A DNA stretch of 64,000 bases from Epibacterium sp. Ofav1-8 (GTDB lineage Bacteria; Pseudomonadota; Alphaproteobacteria; Rhodobacterales; Rhodobacteraceae), in contig NZ_JAKRFD010000001.1 of assembly GCF_022348185.1 (NCBI RefSeq), positions 372,001-436,000 on the forward strand, given 5' to 3'. Positions 35,204-44,709 of this stretch are shown piece after piece. The position numbers and the translations under genes are program-made. Every line of letters starts with the position of its first letter. Within the stretch, counting starts at the first letter, position 1. The notes below the pieces were generated by a model that worked only from the letters and a program-made list of their open reading frames with translations, ran no database searches and was not told where the DNA came from.

Positions 35204-36556
35204 ATGTCCGGCCACGGTACGCCCATCCCGATGACCTCCCGCCGCGCCACTGCGCTCAAGGGCGAGGCCCATGTTCCGGGGGACAAGTCGATCTCGCATC
35301 GGGCCTTGATCCTGGGCGCGATGGCGGTGGGGGAAACCCGCATTTCCGGTCTTCTGGAGGGCGAGGACGTTCTGGATACGGCCAAGGCGATGCAGGCGTT
35401 TGGCGCAGAGGTCATCAATCATGGCGGCGGCGAATGGTCCGTCTTTGGGGTCGGTGTCGGCGGTTTTGCCGAGCCGGAGAACGTGATCGATTGCGGCAAC
35501 TCCGGAACCGGCGTGCGCTTGATTATGGGCGCGATGGCGACGTCCCCGATCACCGCAACCTTCACCGGGGATGCCTCGTTGAACAAGCGGCCGATGGCAC
35601 GGGTTACTGATCCGCTGGCCCTGTTTGGGGCGCAATCGGTGGGCCGCGAAGGCGGTCGCCTGCCGATGACCATTGTCGGCGCGGCGGATCCGGTTCCGGT
35701 CCGCTACGAGGTGCCGGTGCCGTCGGCGCAGGTGAAATCTGCCGTTTTGCTCGCCGGGCTCAACGCCCCCGGCCAGACCGTTGTGATCGAACGCGAAGCC
35801 ACCCGGGACCATTCGGAGCGGATGCTGGCGGGCTTTGGCGCAACGATTGCCACCGAAACCACGGATGAGGGGCGCGTCATCACCCTCACCGGTCAGCCGG
35901 AACTGAAGCCGCAGGTGATCGCCGTCCCGCGCGATCCATCCTCTGCCGCCTTCCCGGTGTGCGCGGCGCTGATCACGCCCGGATCGGATGTGCTGGTTCC
36001 CGGCATCGGTTTGAACCCGACCCGGGCCGGCCTATTCTACACGCTCCAGGACATGGGCGCCGACCTCAGCTTCGAGAACCCGCGCGAAGAAGGCGGCGAG
36101 CCAGTCGCCGATCTGCGCGCGCGATACTCTCCCGACATGAAGGGGATCGAGGTGCCACCCGAACGCGCCGCCTCCATGATCGACGAATATCCGGTGCTGT
36201 CGGTGGTTGCGGCCTTTGCCACAGGCACCACCATGATGGCCGGCGTCAAGGAGTTGCGCGTCAAGGAGAGCGACCGCATCGACGCCATGGCCCGCGGCTT
36301 GCGTGCAAATGGTGTTTCCGTTGATGAAGGCGAAGACTGGTGGAGCGTCGAGGGGTGCGGCCCCGATGGCGTCAAGGGCGGCGCAACCGCCGAAAGCTTC
36401 CTGGATCACCGCATCGCCATGTCCTTCATGGTGATGGGGATGGGCGCGCAAAACCCGGTGTCCGTCGATGACGGCAGTCCCATTGCCACGTCCTTTCCGA
36501 TTTTTGAACGGCTGATGGGGGATCTCGGGGCGAACCTCAGCCGCGACAATCAATGA
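35204..36556 (+). CDS. aroA: 3-phosphoshikimate 1-carboxyvinyltransferase (EPSP synthase, class II-like)
   Basis: A 450-residue shikimate-pathway enzyme joining PEP to shikimate-3-phosphate. [54 protein letters not shown], and [19 protein letters not shown] with [14 protein letters not shown] are visible and place it with the class II (Agrobacterium CP4-like) enzymes. In CP4 the position after GNA is Ala (the glyphosate-tolerance residue); here the segment reads [10 protein letters not shown] with Gly. The start at 35204 ([18 protein letters not shown]) follows AGAGAGGAAC. Followed by cmk. Confidence 0.96.
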   Translation: MSGHGTPIPMTSRRATALKGEAHVPGDKSISHRALILGAMAVGETRISGLLEGEDVLDTAKAMQAFGAEVINHGGGEWSVFGVGVGGFAEPENVIDCGNSGTGVRLIMGAMATSPITATFTGDASLNKRPMARVTDPLALFGAQSVGREGGRLPMTIVGAADPVPVRYEVPVPSAQVKSAVLLAGLNAPGQTVVIEREATRDHSERMLAGFGATIATETTDEGRVITLTGQPELKPQVIAVPRDPSSAAFPVCAALITPGSDVLVPGIGLNPTRAGLFYTLQDMGADLSFENPREEGGEPVADLRARYSPDMKGIEVPPERAASMIDEYPVLSVVAAFATGTTMMAGVKELRVKESDRIDAMARGLRANGVSVDEGEDWWSVEGCGPDGVKGGATAESFLDHRIAMSFMVMGMGAQNPVSVDDGSPIATSFPIFERLMGDLGANLSRDNQ

Positions 36557-36649
36557 TATACCACCTGTCGAGCAAATTCCCGGGAGAGGTCAGCGCCTCC
36601 TGCCGGGGGTGGCATCGCCAGCCCAAGTTGCTGTGAGGAGAAGGGTCTG

Positions 36650-37261
36650 ATGAGTTTTACCGTTGCAATTGATGGCCCCGCAGCTGCGGGCAAGGGCACC
36701 ATTTCGAAGGCGGTCGCGGCGCACTTCGGCTTTGGGCATCTCGACACCGGATTGCTGTACCGCGCGGTCGGCGCGCGGATGCTGGACGGGGCCGAGCCGG
36801 TTGCCGCCGCCGAGGCGCTGGAGGTGACGGACCTGGATCGCACGGATCTGCGCACCGCCGAGGTGGCCCAGGCTGCATCAAAGGTTGCGGTGATTGCCGG
36901 AGTGCGGGCGGCCTTGGTGGATTTTCAACGCGCCTTCGCCCGCCGCTCCGGCGGGGCTGTCATGGACGGGCGTGACATCGGCACGGTGATCTGCCCGGAG
37001 GCGGAGGTGAAGCTCTTCGTCACCGCCAGCGCCGAAGTGCGCGCCACGCGCCGGTTCCGGGAGTTGACCGGCAACGGCGGGATCATCACGCTTGAAGAGG
37101 TGCTGGCGGATGTCCGCGCGCGGGACGAGCGCGACATGCACCGGGCCGAAGCGCCCCTGAAACCGGCTGATGATGCGGTGACACTGGATACCAGCAGCCT
37201 CAGCATTGACGAGGCGGTGGGGCAGGCGGTTGCTCTGGTGGAGGCCCGCCGGGGCGCCTGA
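36650..37261 (+). CDS. cmk: Cytidylate kinase
   Basis: A 203-residue P-loop kinase phosphorylating CMP and dCMP. Walker [33 protein letters not shown] and [20 protein letters not shown] are the nucleotide-binding blocks, and [20 protein letters not shown] is the lid/Arg region. A GGAGAAGG ribosome site precedes the ATG. It follows aroA by 93 bp in the usual aroA-cmk-rpsA order; a terminator ends the transcript. Confidence 0.96.
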   Translation: MSFTVAIDGPAAAGKGTISKAVAAHFGFGHLDTGLLYRAVGARMLDGAEPVAAAEALEVTDLDRTDLRTAEVAQAASKVAVIAGVRAALVDFQRAFARRSGGAVMDGRDIGTVICPEAEVKLFVTASAEVRATRRFRELTGNGGIITLEEVLADVRARDERDMHRAEAPLKPADDAVTLDTSSLSIDEAVGQAVALVEARRGA

Positions 37262-37292
37262 GCCGGTTACCACGCCTCATTGCTGCGTGTGG

Positions 37293-37315
37293 CGCCCCCT
37301 GCAGGGGCGTCTTTT
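37293..37315 (+). terminator. Rho-independent terminator after cmk
   Basis: Stem CGCCCC / GGGGCG with loop CTGCA followed by TCTTTT. Confidence 0.75.
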
Positions 37316-37368
37316 CATTTCACCTAGAGGCAGGCGGGTTGAAACCGGATCGCATGGCGCATAATTAA

Positions 37369-37384
37369 ATCTCGACGTCGAGAT
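37369..37384. promoter_or_regulatory. 16-bp perfect palindrome upstream of the nitroreductase gene
   Basis: ATCTCGACGTCGAGAT reads the same on both strands, flanked by AT-rich sequence. MarR-family operators often have this length and shape; 68 bp before the start at 37453. Confidence 0.6.
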
Positions 37385-37394
37385 AATAGCGACT

Positions 37395-37410
37395 TGAACC
37401 GAACGGTTCA
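37395..37410. promoter_or_regulatory. Second palindrome upstream of the nitroreductase gene
   Basis: TGAACCG-AA-CGGTTCA, two perfect 7-base arms, only 10 bp from the first palindrome and 42 bp before the start. TetR-like in shape and unrelated in sequence to the first. Confidence 0.6.
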
Positions 37411-37452
37411 GTTGTTATGTGACCTGCCATACCGATCAAAAAGGACTGACCG

Positions 37453-38082
37453 ATGTTTCTCGAAAAGCTCAACTGGCGCTATGCAGCCAAGAAGATGGAT
37501 CCCTCTAAAACGGTCCCGGAAGGCCTGGTTGCGCAGATTGTCGAAGCAATCCGCATGGCGCCGACCTCCAGCGGCGTACAGCCGTTTGAGCTGTTTGTGA
37601 TCCGCAACAAGGAGATCCGCGAGGCGATCCGCCCCGTGGCCTGGGATCAGGCGCAGATCACCGACGGGTCCCACCTCTTGGTCTTTGCCTCCTGGGACAA
37701 CTACACCGAAGACCGGATTGATGCGGTGGTGGCGCAGATGGTGGAGGAACGCGGCGACTCGGAGTTGCTTCAGGCCTACTACAGCAACCTCAAGGACATG
37801 CTGCTGCCGCGCCCGGCAGAGCAGAACGCGGCGCATGCGGCGCATCAGGCCTATATCGCGCTGGGTTTCGCGCTGGCGGCAGCAGCTGAGCTGGGCGTCG
37901 ACAGCACCCCGATGGAGGGCTTTGACCCCGATCAGGTGGATGAGATCCTCGACCTGAAATCAAAGGGGCTGCGGTCCAAGGTGCTGTTGCCACTCGGGTA
38001 TCGCCAGGAAGAGGGCGACTGGTTGTTGCCAATGCCTAAGGTGCGCAAGAGCAAGGCGGCGCTGGTTACTGAGATCAACTGA
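37453..38082 (+). CDS. Nitroreductase family NAD(P)H-dependent oxidoreductase (NfsB-like)
   Basis: A 209-residue FMN flavoprotein: AAKKMDPSKTVPEG start, AIRMAPTSSGVQPFELFVIR for FMN binding, AYIALGFALAAAAELGVDST, and KVLLPLGYRQEEGDW at the end. NfsB-type enzymes reduce nitroaromatics and quinones. Double operators upstream suggest tight induction by an aromatic or oxidative signal (inference). A terminator follows; located between cmk and rpsA. Confidence 0.93.
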   Translation: MFLEKLNWRYAAKKMDPSKTVPEGLVAQIVEAIRMAPTSSGVQPFELFVIRNKEIREAIRPVAWDQAQITDGSHLLVFASWDNYTEDRIDAVVAQMVEERGDSELLQAYYSNLKDMLLPRPAEQNAAHAAHQAYIALGFALAAAAELGVDSTPMEGFDPDQVDEILDLKSKGLRSKVLLPLGYRQEEGDWLLPMPKVRKSKAALVTEIN

Positions 38083-38100
38083 TCTAGGTTTGACGAAATC

Positions 38101-38139
38101 AGAAGGGGCGGGGACGCTATGCTCCGCCTTCTTGTTTTT
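38101..38139 (+). terminator. Terminator after the nitroreductase gene
   Basis: AGAAGGGGCGG pairs with CCGCCTTCT (two bulged bases) around a GGACGCTATGCT loop, followed by TGTTTTTG. Confidence 0.7.
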
Positions 38140-38179
38140 GAGGTAGCTAGGTGTCTAGAGCCCGATTGGGAGGGTAGCC

Positions 38180-38434
38180 CTAGAACCAATGCCGTTTCAT
38201 TCTTCCCAGGAATTTCAGATCGTGCACGGGACATTTGGAAGCATCGCCAATGACAGAATCGATGCCGCAGCGTGGGCACTGCGCTGTACGTCCGTCGTCA
38301 CACCAATCGAGAATTTCTTCTGGGGCGAAAACTGAAGAACAGTAAAAGCAGCCACATTGACGGCTCGCTTCGATCTCGGAGCGGTGGTTTGAAGAATGCG
38401 TGTGCGCGAATCGAATTTGTTCGTCCATGGCCAA
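38180..38434 (-). CDS. Small zinc-ribbon cytoplasmic protein
   Basis: An 84-residue protein with a zinc ribbon: CGCFYCSSVFAPEEILDWCD gives the first cysteine cluster and AQCPRCGIDSVIGD the second. SNHRSEIEASRQCGCFYC precedes it. The same layout occurs as a conserved small protein in many proteobacteria, function unknown. Another in-frame ATG at 38428 could be the start. Convergent with the nitroreductase gene and divergent from rpsA. Confidence 0.82.
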   Translation of the reverse strand: MAMDEQIRFAHTHSSNHRSEIEASRQCGCFYCSSVFAPEEILDWCDDGRTAQCPRCGIDSVIGDASKCPVHDLKFLGRMKRHWF

Positions 38435-38835
38435 ACGGTGCCATGCAAAATGGTACTGTCCAATGGCTGATTGTTCGCCCGTTTTGGCGCGCAGGGCGGA
38501 AGGCTGGCCAATTCGTTCTCCGGGATTGGGGCACCTTGTCTGTCCTGGATGACGAGAGACACACTTGCTATTGGCCCCGGTCCCGCCTCAAGGCCGTGCC
38601 CACTGCCAATGCCCCTTGCCAGCAAGGCCAAAACCGCCTATACAGCGCCTTGTCAACAGAGATGCGAAAACGCACCAGGACAGTCGGAGCAGGGTCGGGG
38701 CATACCTCGGCCCTTTGTGTTTGTTTGTGGCTCCCGATTCGTTTGCGTACCGCTTTTCGGACCGACCAACCCCGTTCAGACCGGTGGAGACAACCACTCG
38801 GCCAGCAAAACTTTGAAAAGGAAACCTGAGACCAC
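38435..38835. other. 401-bp region upstream of rpsA: promoter and long leader
   Basis: No convincing gene; several open frames in other phases have no family resemblance. It contains the rpsA promoter (38616-38644) and, after the predicted start of transcription near 38651, an untranslated leader of about 185 nt ending in AAAAGGAAACCTGAGACCAC before the ATG. Confidence 0.5.
38616..38644 (+). promoter_or_regulatory. Sigma-70 promoter of rpsA
   Basis: TTGCCA (38616-38621) and TATACA (38639-38644) with an ideal 17-bp spacer. Confidence 0.7.
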
Positions 38836-40512
38836 ATGGCTCAAAACACATCGATGGAGGAATTCGAAGCCCTCCTGCAAGAAAGCTTCGAAATGGACAC
38901 CCCCGAAGAGGGTTCCGTAGTCAAAGGCAAAATCATTGCCATTGAGGCCGGTCAGGCCATCATCGACGTCGGCTACAAGATGGAAGGTCGCGTCGAGCTC
39001 AAAGAATTCGCAAATCCCGGCGAAGCGGCAGACGTCACCGTTGGCGACGAAGTCGAAGTCTACCTGCGCGCGGCTGAAAACGCCCGTGGCGAAGCTGTCA
39101 TCTCCCGCGAGATGGCGCGCCGCGAAGAAGCATGGGACCGCCTGGAAAAAGCATACGCAGACGATCAGCGCGTCGAAGGCGCGATCTTCGGCCGCGTCAA
39201 GGGGGGCTTCACCGTCGACCTCGGCGGCGCCGTGGCCTTCCTGCCCGGCTCGCAAGTTGACGTCCGCCCCGTGCGCGACGCTGGCCCGCTGATGGGTCTG
39301 AAGCAGCCGTTCCAGATCCTGAAGATGGACCGTCGTCGTGGCAACATCGTTGTGTCCCGTCGCGCAATCCTCGAAGAGTCCCGCGCCGAGCAGCGTGCCG
39401 AAGTCATCGGCAACCTGTCCGAAGGCCAGGCGGTCGAGGGTGTGGTCAAGAACATCACCGAATACGGTGCGTTTGTTGACCTCGGCGGTGTTGACGGGCT
39501 GCTGCACGTCACCGACATGGCATGGCGCCGTGTGAACCACCCTTCCGAGATCCTGTCCATCGGCGAAACCGTCAAGGTCCAGGTGATCAAGATCAACAAA
39601 GAGACCCACCGTATCTCCCTCGGCATGAAGCAGCTGCAGGAAGATCCGTGGGATCTGGTTGGCGCCAAGTACCCGCTGGCCTCCGTTCACAAGGGTCGCG
39701 TCACCAACATCACCGATTACGGTGCATTTGTTGAGCTGGAGCCCGGTGTCGAAGGTCTGGTCCACGTCTCCGAGATGTCCTGGACCAAGAAGAACGTGCA
39801 CCCCGGCAAGATCGTCTCCACCTCGCAGGAAGTGGACGTCATGGTTCTGGAAATCGACGGCGCCAAGCGTCGCGTGTCCCTGGGCCTCAAGCAGACCATG
39901 CGCAACCCGTGGGAAGTGTTTGCAGAAACACACCCCGAGGGCACTCAGGTCGAAGGCGAAGTCAAGAACATCACCGAATTCGGTCTGTTCATCGGCCTCG
40001 AAGGCGACATCGACGGCATGGTTCACCTCTCCGACCTGTCCTGGGACGAGCGTGGCGAAGATGCGATCCAGAACTACCGCAAAGGCGACGTGGTTCAGGC
40101 CGTTGTCTCCGAAGTGGACGTCGAGAAGGAGCGCATCTCGCTCTCCATCAAGGCGCTGGGCGGTGACAAGTTCGCAGACGCCGTTGGCGGCGTGAAGCGT
40201 GGCTCCATCGTGACCGTGGAAGTGACCGCGATCGAAGACGGTGGCATCGAAGTGGAATACGAAGGCATGAAGTCCTTCATCCGCCGCTCCGATCTGTCCC
40301 GTGACCGTGCAGAGCAGCGCCCTGAGCGTTTCTCGGTCGGTGACAAGGTCGACGTGCGCGTCACCAACATCGACTCCAAGACCCGTCGTCTGGGCCTGTC
40401 GATCAAGGCACGCGAGATCGCAGAAGAGAAAGAAGCCGTCGAACAGTATGGTTCTTCCGACTCCGGCGCGTCCCTCGGCGATATCCTTGGCGCAGCGCTG
40501 AAGAGCGAATAA
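38836..40512 (+). CDS. rpsA: 30S ribosomal protein S1
   Basis: A 558-residue S1 protein built of six S1/OB-fold repeats; VVKNITEYGAFVDLGGVDGL, RVTNITDYGAFVELEPGVEG and EVKNITEFGLFIGLEGDIDG are repeats 3, 4 and 5. S1 binds mRNA and unwinds it during initiation. Codon use is strongly biased to C/G third positions and differs from neighbours, as expected of a highly expressed gene. The long leader suggests autoregulation. A strong terminator follows; ihfB, its usual neighbour, is 2.6 kb downstream. Confidence 0.98.
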   Translation: MAQNTSMEEFEALLQESFEMDTPEEGSVVKGKIIAIEAGQAIIDVGYKMEGRVELKEFANPGEAADVTVGDEVEVYLRAAENARGEAVISREMARREEAWDRLEKAYADDQRVEGAIFGRVKGGFTVDLGGAVAFLPGSQVDVRPVRDAGPLMGLKQPFQILKMDRRRGNIVVSRRAILEESRAEQRAEVIGNLSEGQAVEGVVKNITEYGAFVDLGGVDGLLHVTDMAWRRVNHPSEILSIGETVKVQVIKINKETHRISLGMKQLQEDPWDLVGAKYPLASVHKGRVTNITDYGAFVELEPGVEGLVHVSEMSWTKKNVHPGKIVSTSQEVDVMVLEIDGAKRRVSLGLKQTMRNPWEVFAETHPEGTQVEGEVKNITEFGLFIGLEGDIDGMVHLSDLSWDERGEDAIQNYRKGDVVQAVVSEVDVEKERISLSIKALGGDKFADAVGGVKRGSIVTVEVTAIEDGGIEVEYEGMKSFIRRSDLSRDRAEQRPERFSVGDKVDVRVTNIDSKTRRLGLSIKAREIAEEKEAVEQYGSSDSGASLGDILGAALKSE

Positions 40513-40535
40513 GTCGCTCTGACAGAGATCAGAAA

Positions 40536-40567
40536 GCCCCGCAGGAGCGATCCTGCGGGGCTTTTTT
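40536..40567 (+). terminator. Rho-independent terminator of rpsA
   Basis: Perfect 11-bp stem GCCCCGCAGGA / TCCTGCGGGGC with a GCGA tetraloop and six T residues. Confidence 0.95.
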
Positions 40568-40627
40568 ATGTGTGAGAGATGTCTTGGGCGGGGGCCGCCG
40601 GTCAGGCGGAACCCCGGGATGTCAGGT

Positions 40628-41287
40628 TCAGTGCGCGATCATCTCATGCACGATGTCGTCGGCGCTGTAGCTTGCCGGGTAATAGGTCGGCCAGTTGGTC
40701 AGCTCTTCCAGAACCTCGGCACGGTCCTCCCCCCAATAGAGGTGGTAGTGCGACACGGCTTTCGGCGCGATGTGGTGATCGCTGAATTGGATGTAGGTCG
40801 GTGCCTTGTCGTCGCCGCTGTCTTTTTTGAAGATGTAGCGAACGCCGCGATTGCCCTTCTTGTAGGTCAGCACCTCGTAGCCGTCGGACACATAGGTGCC
40901 GCTGTAGCTCTCTCCGCCGGCCGTGAAGGTCACTGTGTCACCATCAAAGCGGATGGCGTCCACATCGGTTGCATAGCCGGTCTCGTAGTAGGCGCGATAC
41001 TCTGCGGCGGTCTTGTCGCCATGCTCGGCCTTATGCGCCATCACCGGATCCAGCGTCCCGTCGACGAGGTAAGGATAGACGGATTGCCAGTCACCTTGCC
41101 AGTCGGACAGGGTGCGCGGCTGGATCTGTTCGTCTTCGAAATACCCTTTGTAGATCTCTTTGTTGTGCGCGTGCTCATGTGCATGGTCGTGGTCGTGGTC
41201 GTGTCCGGAGCCTGCGAAGGCCGGGGCGGAGAATGCCAGGGTGGCCGCGCTCAGCAAGGCGATGCTTGTGCGAGAGAGGGTGGGCAT
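40628..41287 (-). CDS. zinT: ZinT-family metal-binding protein
   Basis: A 219-residue periplasmic protein: signal peptide MPTLSRTSIALLSAATLAFS (cleaved after APAFA), a His-rich metal loop (HDHDHDHAHEHAH), then the ZinT/YodA lipocalin-like domain with LSDWQGDWQSVYPYLVDGTL and the metal histidines in DHHIAPKAVSHYHLYWG. ZinT binds zinc and passes it to ZnuA under starvation. The ATG at 41287 is preferred; the frame extends to 41311. A Zur-like box lies upstream. Confidence 0.94.
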   Translation of the reverse strand: MPTLSRTSIALLSAATLAFSAPAFAGSGHDHDHDHAHEHAHNKEIYKGYFEDEQIQPRTLSDWQGDWQSVYPYLVDGTLDPVMAHKAEHGDKTAAEYRAYYETGYATDVDAIRFDGDTVTFTAGGESYSGTYVSDGYEVLTYKKGNRGVRYIFKKDSGDDKAPTYIQFSDHHIAPKAVSHYHLYWGEDRAEVLEELTNWPTYYPASYSADDIVHEMIAH

Positions 41288-41309
41288 GCGGAATAATCCT
41301 CTGTGATTC

Positions 41310-41326
41310 ATATGTAATAACGTAAC
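41310..41326. promoter_or_regulatory. Candidate Zur box upstream of zinT
   Basis: ATGTAATAACGT (41312-41323) differs at two positions from the alphaproteobacterial Zur core ATGTTATAACAT, which I quote from memory. It lies 25 bp before the zinT start, where a repressor would block the promoter. Confidence 0.5.
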
Positions 41327-41401
41327 ACTTATTGGAGGTGCCCCGGCCCTGCAATAGCAACCGGTTGGCCATTCCCTTGCCGCCGTGGACAGGGGGTCCG
41401 C

Positions 41402-42316
41402 TCAGCCGAAGACGGACCAGCCGGTCTCTTGCGCGAAGCGCTCTACCGCTAGGGTTCCGAGTTGCGAATTGCCATGGCGGTTGAGGCCGGGAGACCAGAC
41501 GGCGATCGATGCGCGCCCGGGGGCGATGACCAGAATGCCGCCCCCCACGCCGCTCTTGCCCGGGAGCCCGACCCGATAGGCAAAATCGCCCGAGCCGTCG
41601 TAATGCCCGCAGGTCAGCATGAGCGCATTGATCCGGCGCACGCGATCTCGTGCGATCATCGTCGGCAAATCCGGTGCCCCCACAAGGAACCGACCCGCCA
41701 TGGCCAGCTGGCGCGGCGTCATCTCGATCGCGCATTGGTGAAAATAGGTGCCACAGGTGAGCTCGGGGCTGTTTTCGAAATTGCCATGCGCTGCCATGAA
41801 GTGGCTGAGCGCCATGTTGCGATTGCCATGCTCCGTCTCGGATCGCGCAACAGCCTCATCGATATGGATGTTCTCATCCTCGGCAGCGGCGCGGATGAAC
41901 CGCAGGATCTCGCCGAGCACTTCGCGCGGGGCATGGCCGGCCAGAATGGCATCGGTCACCACCAGGGCGCCGGCATTGATGAACGGGTTCCGGGGAATGC
42001 CGTGTTCATGTTCGAGCTGAAGGATCGAGTTGAAGGGCAGGCCGGAGGGTTCTCGCCCGACCCGGCGCCACAGGTCTTCGCCCAGACGCCCCAACGCAAG
42101 GGCCAGGGTAAAGACCTTTGATACCGACTGGATCGAGAACCGCGTATCGGCGTCGCCCACGGCAAAGCTGCGGCCATCGGCCAAGGCGACGACCATGCCG
42201 AACTGGCCGGTGTCGACGTTGGCAAGCTCGGGGATATAGCTTGCGGCCGCGCCGCGGTCGACCTGCTCCTGCATCTCGGCTGCGATCTGTTGCAATATGC
42301 CGTCAAAATCCATCAT
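41402..42316 (-). CDS. glsA: Glutaminase
   Basis: A 304-residue serine-dependent glutaminase converting glutamine to glutamate and ammonia. The Ser-x-x-Lys dyad is in [49 protein letters not shown] and [20 protein letters not shown] are family blocks. The start at 42316 (MMDFDGIL) is used; a far longer open frame upstream is spurious. It releases ammonium, which may be of note given the ammonium receptor at 47 kb, but no operon link is seen. Confidence 0.95.
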   Translation of the reverse strand: MMDFDGILQQIAAEMQEQVDRGAAASYIPELANVDTGQFGMVVALADGRSFAVGDADTRFSIQSVSKVFTLALALGRLGEDLWRRVGREPSGLPFNSILQLEHEHGIPRNPFINAGALVVTDAILAGHAPREVLGEILRFIRAAAEDENIHIDEAVARSETEHGNRNMALSHFMAAHGNFENSPELTCGTYFHQCAIEMTPRQLAMAGRFLVGAPDLPTMIARDRVRRINALMLTCGHYDGSGDFAYRVGLPGKSGVGGGILVIAPGRASIAVWSPGLNRHGNSQLGTLAVERFAQETGWSVFG

Positions 42317-42603
42317 CTGCGTGTCTCGTTCTCCCATGTGCCCAGCCATAGGCGAGCCACCGCGGAGAGGCAAAGCCTGTTTGCGCTGACGGTGGTGCTG
42401 TTGCTCAGGCCAGGGGGCCACGGATATGTGGGATGCGCAGCCCGCAGCAGGAGAATGCTCGCCCTCAATCCGGGGCGTGCCACATCGGCAACGTAGATTT
42501 TGCACCGAAGATGTCGCATCAATGGCGCAGATGCAGAAAACAGCGCCTGTCCGCCCGTACAACAGGGCAGGGGCGCGCCCGGAGGCCGTGAGGAGTGCGA
42601 CTG

Positions 42604-42879
42604 ATGAAGACGAAACCGATCCGACTGTTGGTGGTCCTGGCCCTTGGCGGCTGTGCCGCCCCGATGGCGCCGGAGTCCATGAGTATGAATCTGGCACGCG
42701 ATGGCGCGACATATAAGGTGTCAGGCCGATATGGTCCGGGCTGGTCCGAGGGGGACGTGCGCGGCGAGGTCGAGGCCGCCTGTCGTGCAAAGGCAATGCG
42801 GCTGAGCCGGTTCCGGGGGCAGCCCTACACCGAAACCGGTGGCACCGCGTATGAGGCGCGCTGCAGCCCGGCCCATTGA
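42604..42879 (+). CDS. Small putative lipoprotein
   Basis: A 91-residue lipoprotein with lipobox LALGGC (cysteine at about residue 17) after a basic start [11 protein letters not shown]. The mature part [20 protein letters not shown] and [14 protein letters not shown] is not recognised. GTGAGGAG lies about 10 nt before the ATG at 42604, which is preferred over GTG at 42595. Isolated between glsA and ihfB. Confidence 0.72.
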   Translation: MKTKPIRLLVVLALGGCAAPMAPESMSMNLARDGATYKVSGRYGPGWSEGDVRGEVEAACRAKAMRLSRFRGQPYTETGGTAYEARCSPAH

Positions 42880-43148
42880 TCCGGGCCGCAGCTGCGCACC
42901 GCGATCTTCTGCCGGTGAAGGCTTGCGAATCAATAACTTCGCGGATGCAGCATTCCCAGCCGGTTTGCCTGAAACTTGTGCGGCGGGAGACGATGGCGCC
43001 TGTGAAATTGCGTGTTTCTCCGCTCAAATCAGCCGACAGTCGATGATTTTGGCCTCAAGCCCCTGCCTAACCTGTTTTCGCTGAACAACTTTCTTCCTAT
43101 AGTTCACGTACCCTATGTGTCAGACACGGGCTTTGGGAGGGCCACTAC

Positions 43149-43436
43149 ATGATCCGTTCGGAACTGATCCAGAAGATTGCAGACGAAAACCCGCACTTGT
43201 ATCAGCGGGATGTGGAGCGGATCGTCAACACGGTCTTTGAGGAGGTCACCACTGCCATGTCGCGGGGGGACCGGGTCGAGCTCAGGGGGTTTGGCGCTTT
43301 TTCTGTAAAGAAGCGTGATGCTCGGGTTGGACGCAACCCTCGCACCGGTGAGACGGTTCATGTTGAGGAGAAGCACGTGCCCTTCTTCAAGACGGGCAAG
43401 CTGCTCCGTGATCGATTGAACGGAAAAGAAGAGTAA
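43149..43436 (+). CDS. ihfB: Integration host factor subunit beta
   Basis: A 95-residue DNA-bending protein. [20 protein letters not shown], the dimer core [20 protein letters not shown] and the beta-arm [20 protein letters not shown] match IHF-beta. A weak promoter (TTTTCG, 17 bp, TATAGT at 43098-43103) and GGGAGG precede it. It is immediately followed by the lapA-like gene and trpF. Confidence 0.97.
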   Translation: MIRSELIQKIADENPHLYQRDVERIVNTVFEEVTTAMSRGDRVELRGFGAFSVKKRDARVGRNPRTGETVHVEEKHVPFFKTGKLLRDRLNGKEE

Positions 43437-43787
43437 ATGCGTTACATCCGCTATGCTGTCTGGGGCGTTCTGGCTGTTGTTCTGGTCTCTGTCAGCCTCG
43501 CCAATCGTGGGTTTGTGAACCTGAAGCTGATGCCGGAGGCCTTGGCGGAGCTGGTCGGGTTCAATCCCGCCATCACCCTGCCGCTGTTTGTCGTGGTCCT
43601 GGGTGGTCTGGCCCTTGGGGTGGCGCTGGGCTACGTGCTGGAATACCTGCGCGAGCACAAGCACCGGCGCGAGGCCCGGGTCAAACATGGCGAAGTCAAG
43701 AAACTCTCGCGCGAAGTCAAGCGCCTGAAGCGGCAAAAGCACGAAGGCAAGGACGAGGTTCTCGCGCTACTGGACGACGCCTCCTGA
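43437..43787 (+). CDS. LapA family (DUF1049) membrane protein
   Basis: A 116-residue protein with two TM segments ([20 protein letters not shown] and [20 protein letters not shown]) and a basic coiled-coil tail ([18 protein letters not shown]). LapA/YciS proteins help assemble lipopolysaccharide in other bacteria. Its start abuts the ihfB stop and trpF follows 1 bp after its stop, so all three are co-transcribed. Confidence 0.9.
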   Translation: MRYIRYAVWGVLAVVLVSVSLANRGFVNLKLMPEALAELVGFNPAITLPLFVVVLGGLALGVALGYVLEYLREHKHRREARVKHGEVKKLSREVKRLKRQKHEGKDEVLALLDDAS

Positions 43788-43788
43788 T

Positions 43789-44436
43789 ATGTCGGGGATC
43801 AGGGTCAAGATCTGCGGCATGAAAACCCGCGCCGATATGGAGGCTGCGGCGGCAGCCGGTGCAGCCTATGTTGGCCTGAATTTCTTTTCAAAATCAGCCC
43901 GTTCCGTCACGATTGCGCAGGCGGCAGCGCTGGCGGTGGATGCGCCGGTCGGGCTGGCGAAGGTCGGGTTGGTGGTGAACCCCACAGATGCCGATCTCGA
44001 TGCGATCGCCGGTTCGGTGCCGCTGGATATGATCCAGCTGCACGGTCGGGAAAGCGTGGAACGTGTGGCCGAGATCAAGACCCGCTATGGTTTGCCGGTG
44101 ATGAAGGTGATCGGCGTGGCCGAAGCCTCCGATCTGGCGCCCATCGATCTTTACGCGCAAGTTGCGGACCAGATCATGATCGATGCCAAGGCGCCAAAGG
44201 GGGCAAAGCTGCCCGGGGGCAATGGCATCGCCTTTGATTGGCAATTGCTGGCGGACAAGAAATACTGGCAGGCGCCTTGGATGCTGGCGGGGGGCCTGAC
44301 GCCCGGGAACGTCGCGGAGGCGATCCGCAAGACCGGCGCGCGTCAGGTCGATGTGGCCTCTGGCGTAGAAAGCGCTCCCGCACAAAAGGACCCTGATCTG
44401 ATGCGTGCGTTTGTCGACGCCACGCAGGCGGTTTGA
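43789..44436 (+). CDS. trpF: Phosphoribosylanthranilate isomerase
   Basis: A 215-residue TIM-barrel enzyme for the third step of tryptophan synthesis. [20 protein letters not shown] carries the catalytic Cys; [20 protein letters not shown] and [17 protein letters not shown] are the conserved phosphate-binding parts, ending [17 protein letters not shown]. Third gene of ihfB-lapA-trpF; trpB follows after an inserted LysR gene. Confidence 0.97.
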   Translation: MSGIRVKICGMKTRADMEAAAAAGAAYVGLNFFSKSARSVTIAQAAALAVDAPVGLAKVGLVVNPTDADLDAIAGSVPLDMIQLHGRESVERVAEIKTRYGLPVMKVIGVAEASDLAPIDLYAQVADQIMIDAKAPKGAKLPGGNGIAFDWQLLADKKYWQAPWMLAGGLTPGNVAEAIRKTGARQVDVASGVESAPAQKDPDLMRAFVDATQAV

Positions 44437-44709
44437 CGGAGTTTACGGGTTCGATTTCCAACATCGCTTGATCCATCTGAGCGCCCTCAGGCGGCGCAGC
44501 CGCCGTTTGCGTTTGCGATAGGAGGCGAGGCGACGGTGGGCCGTGTTGCGCTCGATCTGCCAGACGCTTTGGTGGGGCGGTTGGGGTGTGCGCGGCCGCG
44601 TGTAAGAAAGAAACATGCCGGCAGGCTTTCATTTGTGGTAAGATGTGATCAGGATTGCTGATGTTTTTCAGCAGTTGGAGAGCGCATCTGTGCAAGTGGC
44701 ATTTCAAAA

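Noticed and set aside
38272-38829. A 185-codon plus-strand frame upstream of rpsA
   Set aside because: Overlaps the Zn-ribbon gene and the rpsA promoter and leader; no family resemblance.
38776-40026. A 416-codon minus-strand frame over rpsA
   Set aside because: Produced by strong codon bias and the repeats of S1.
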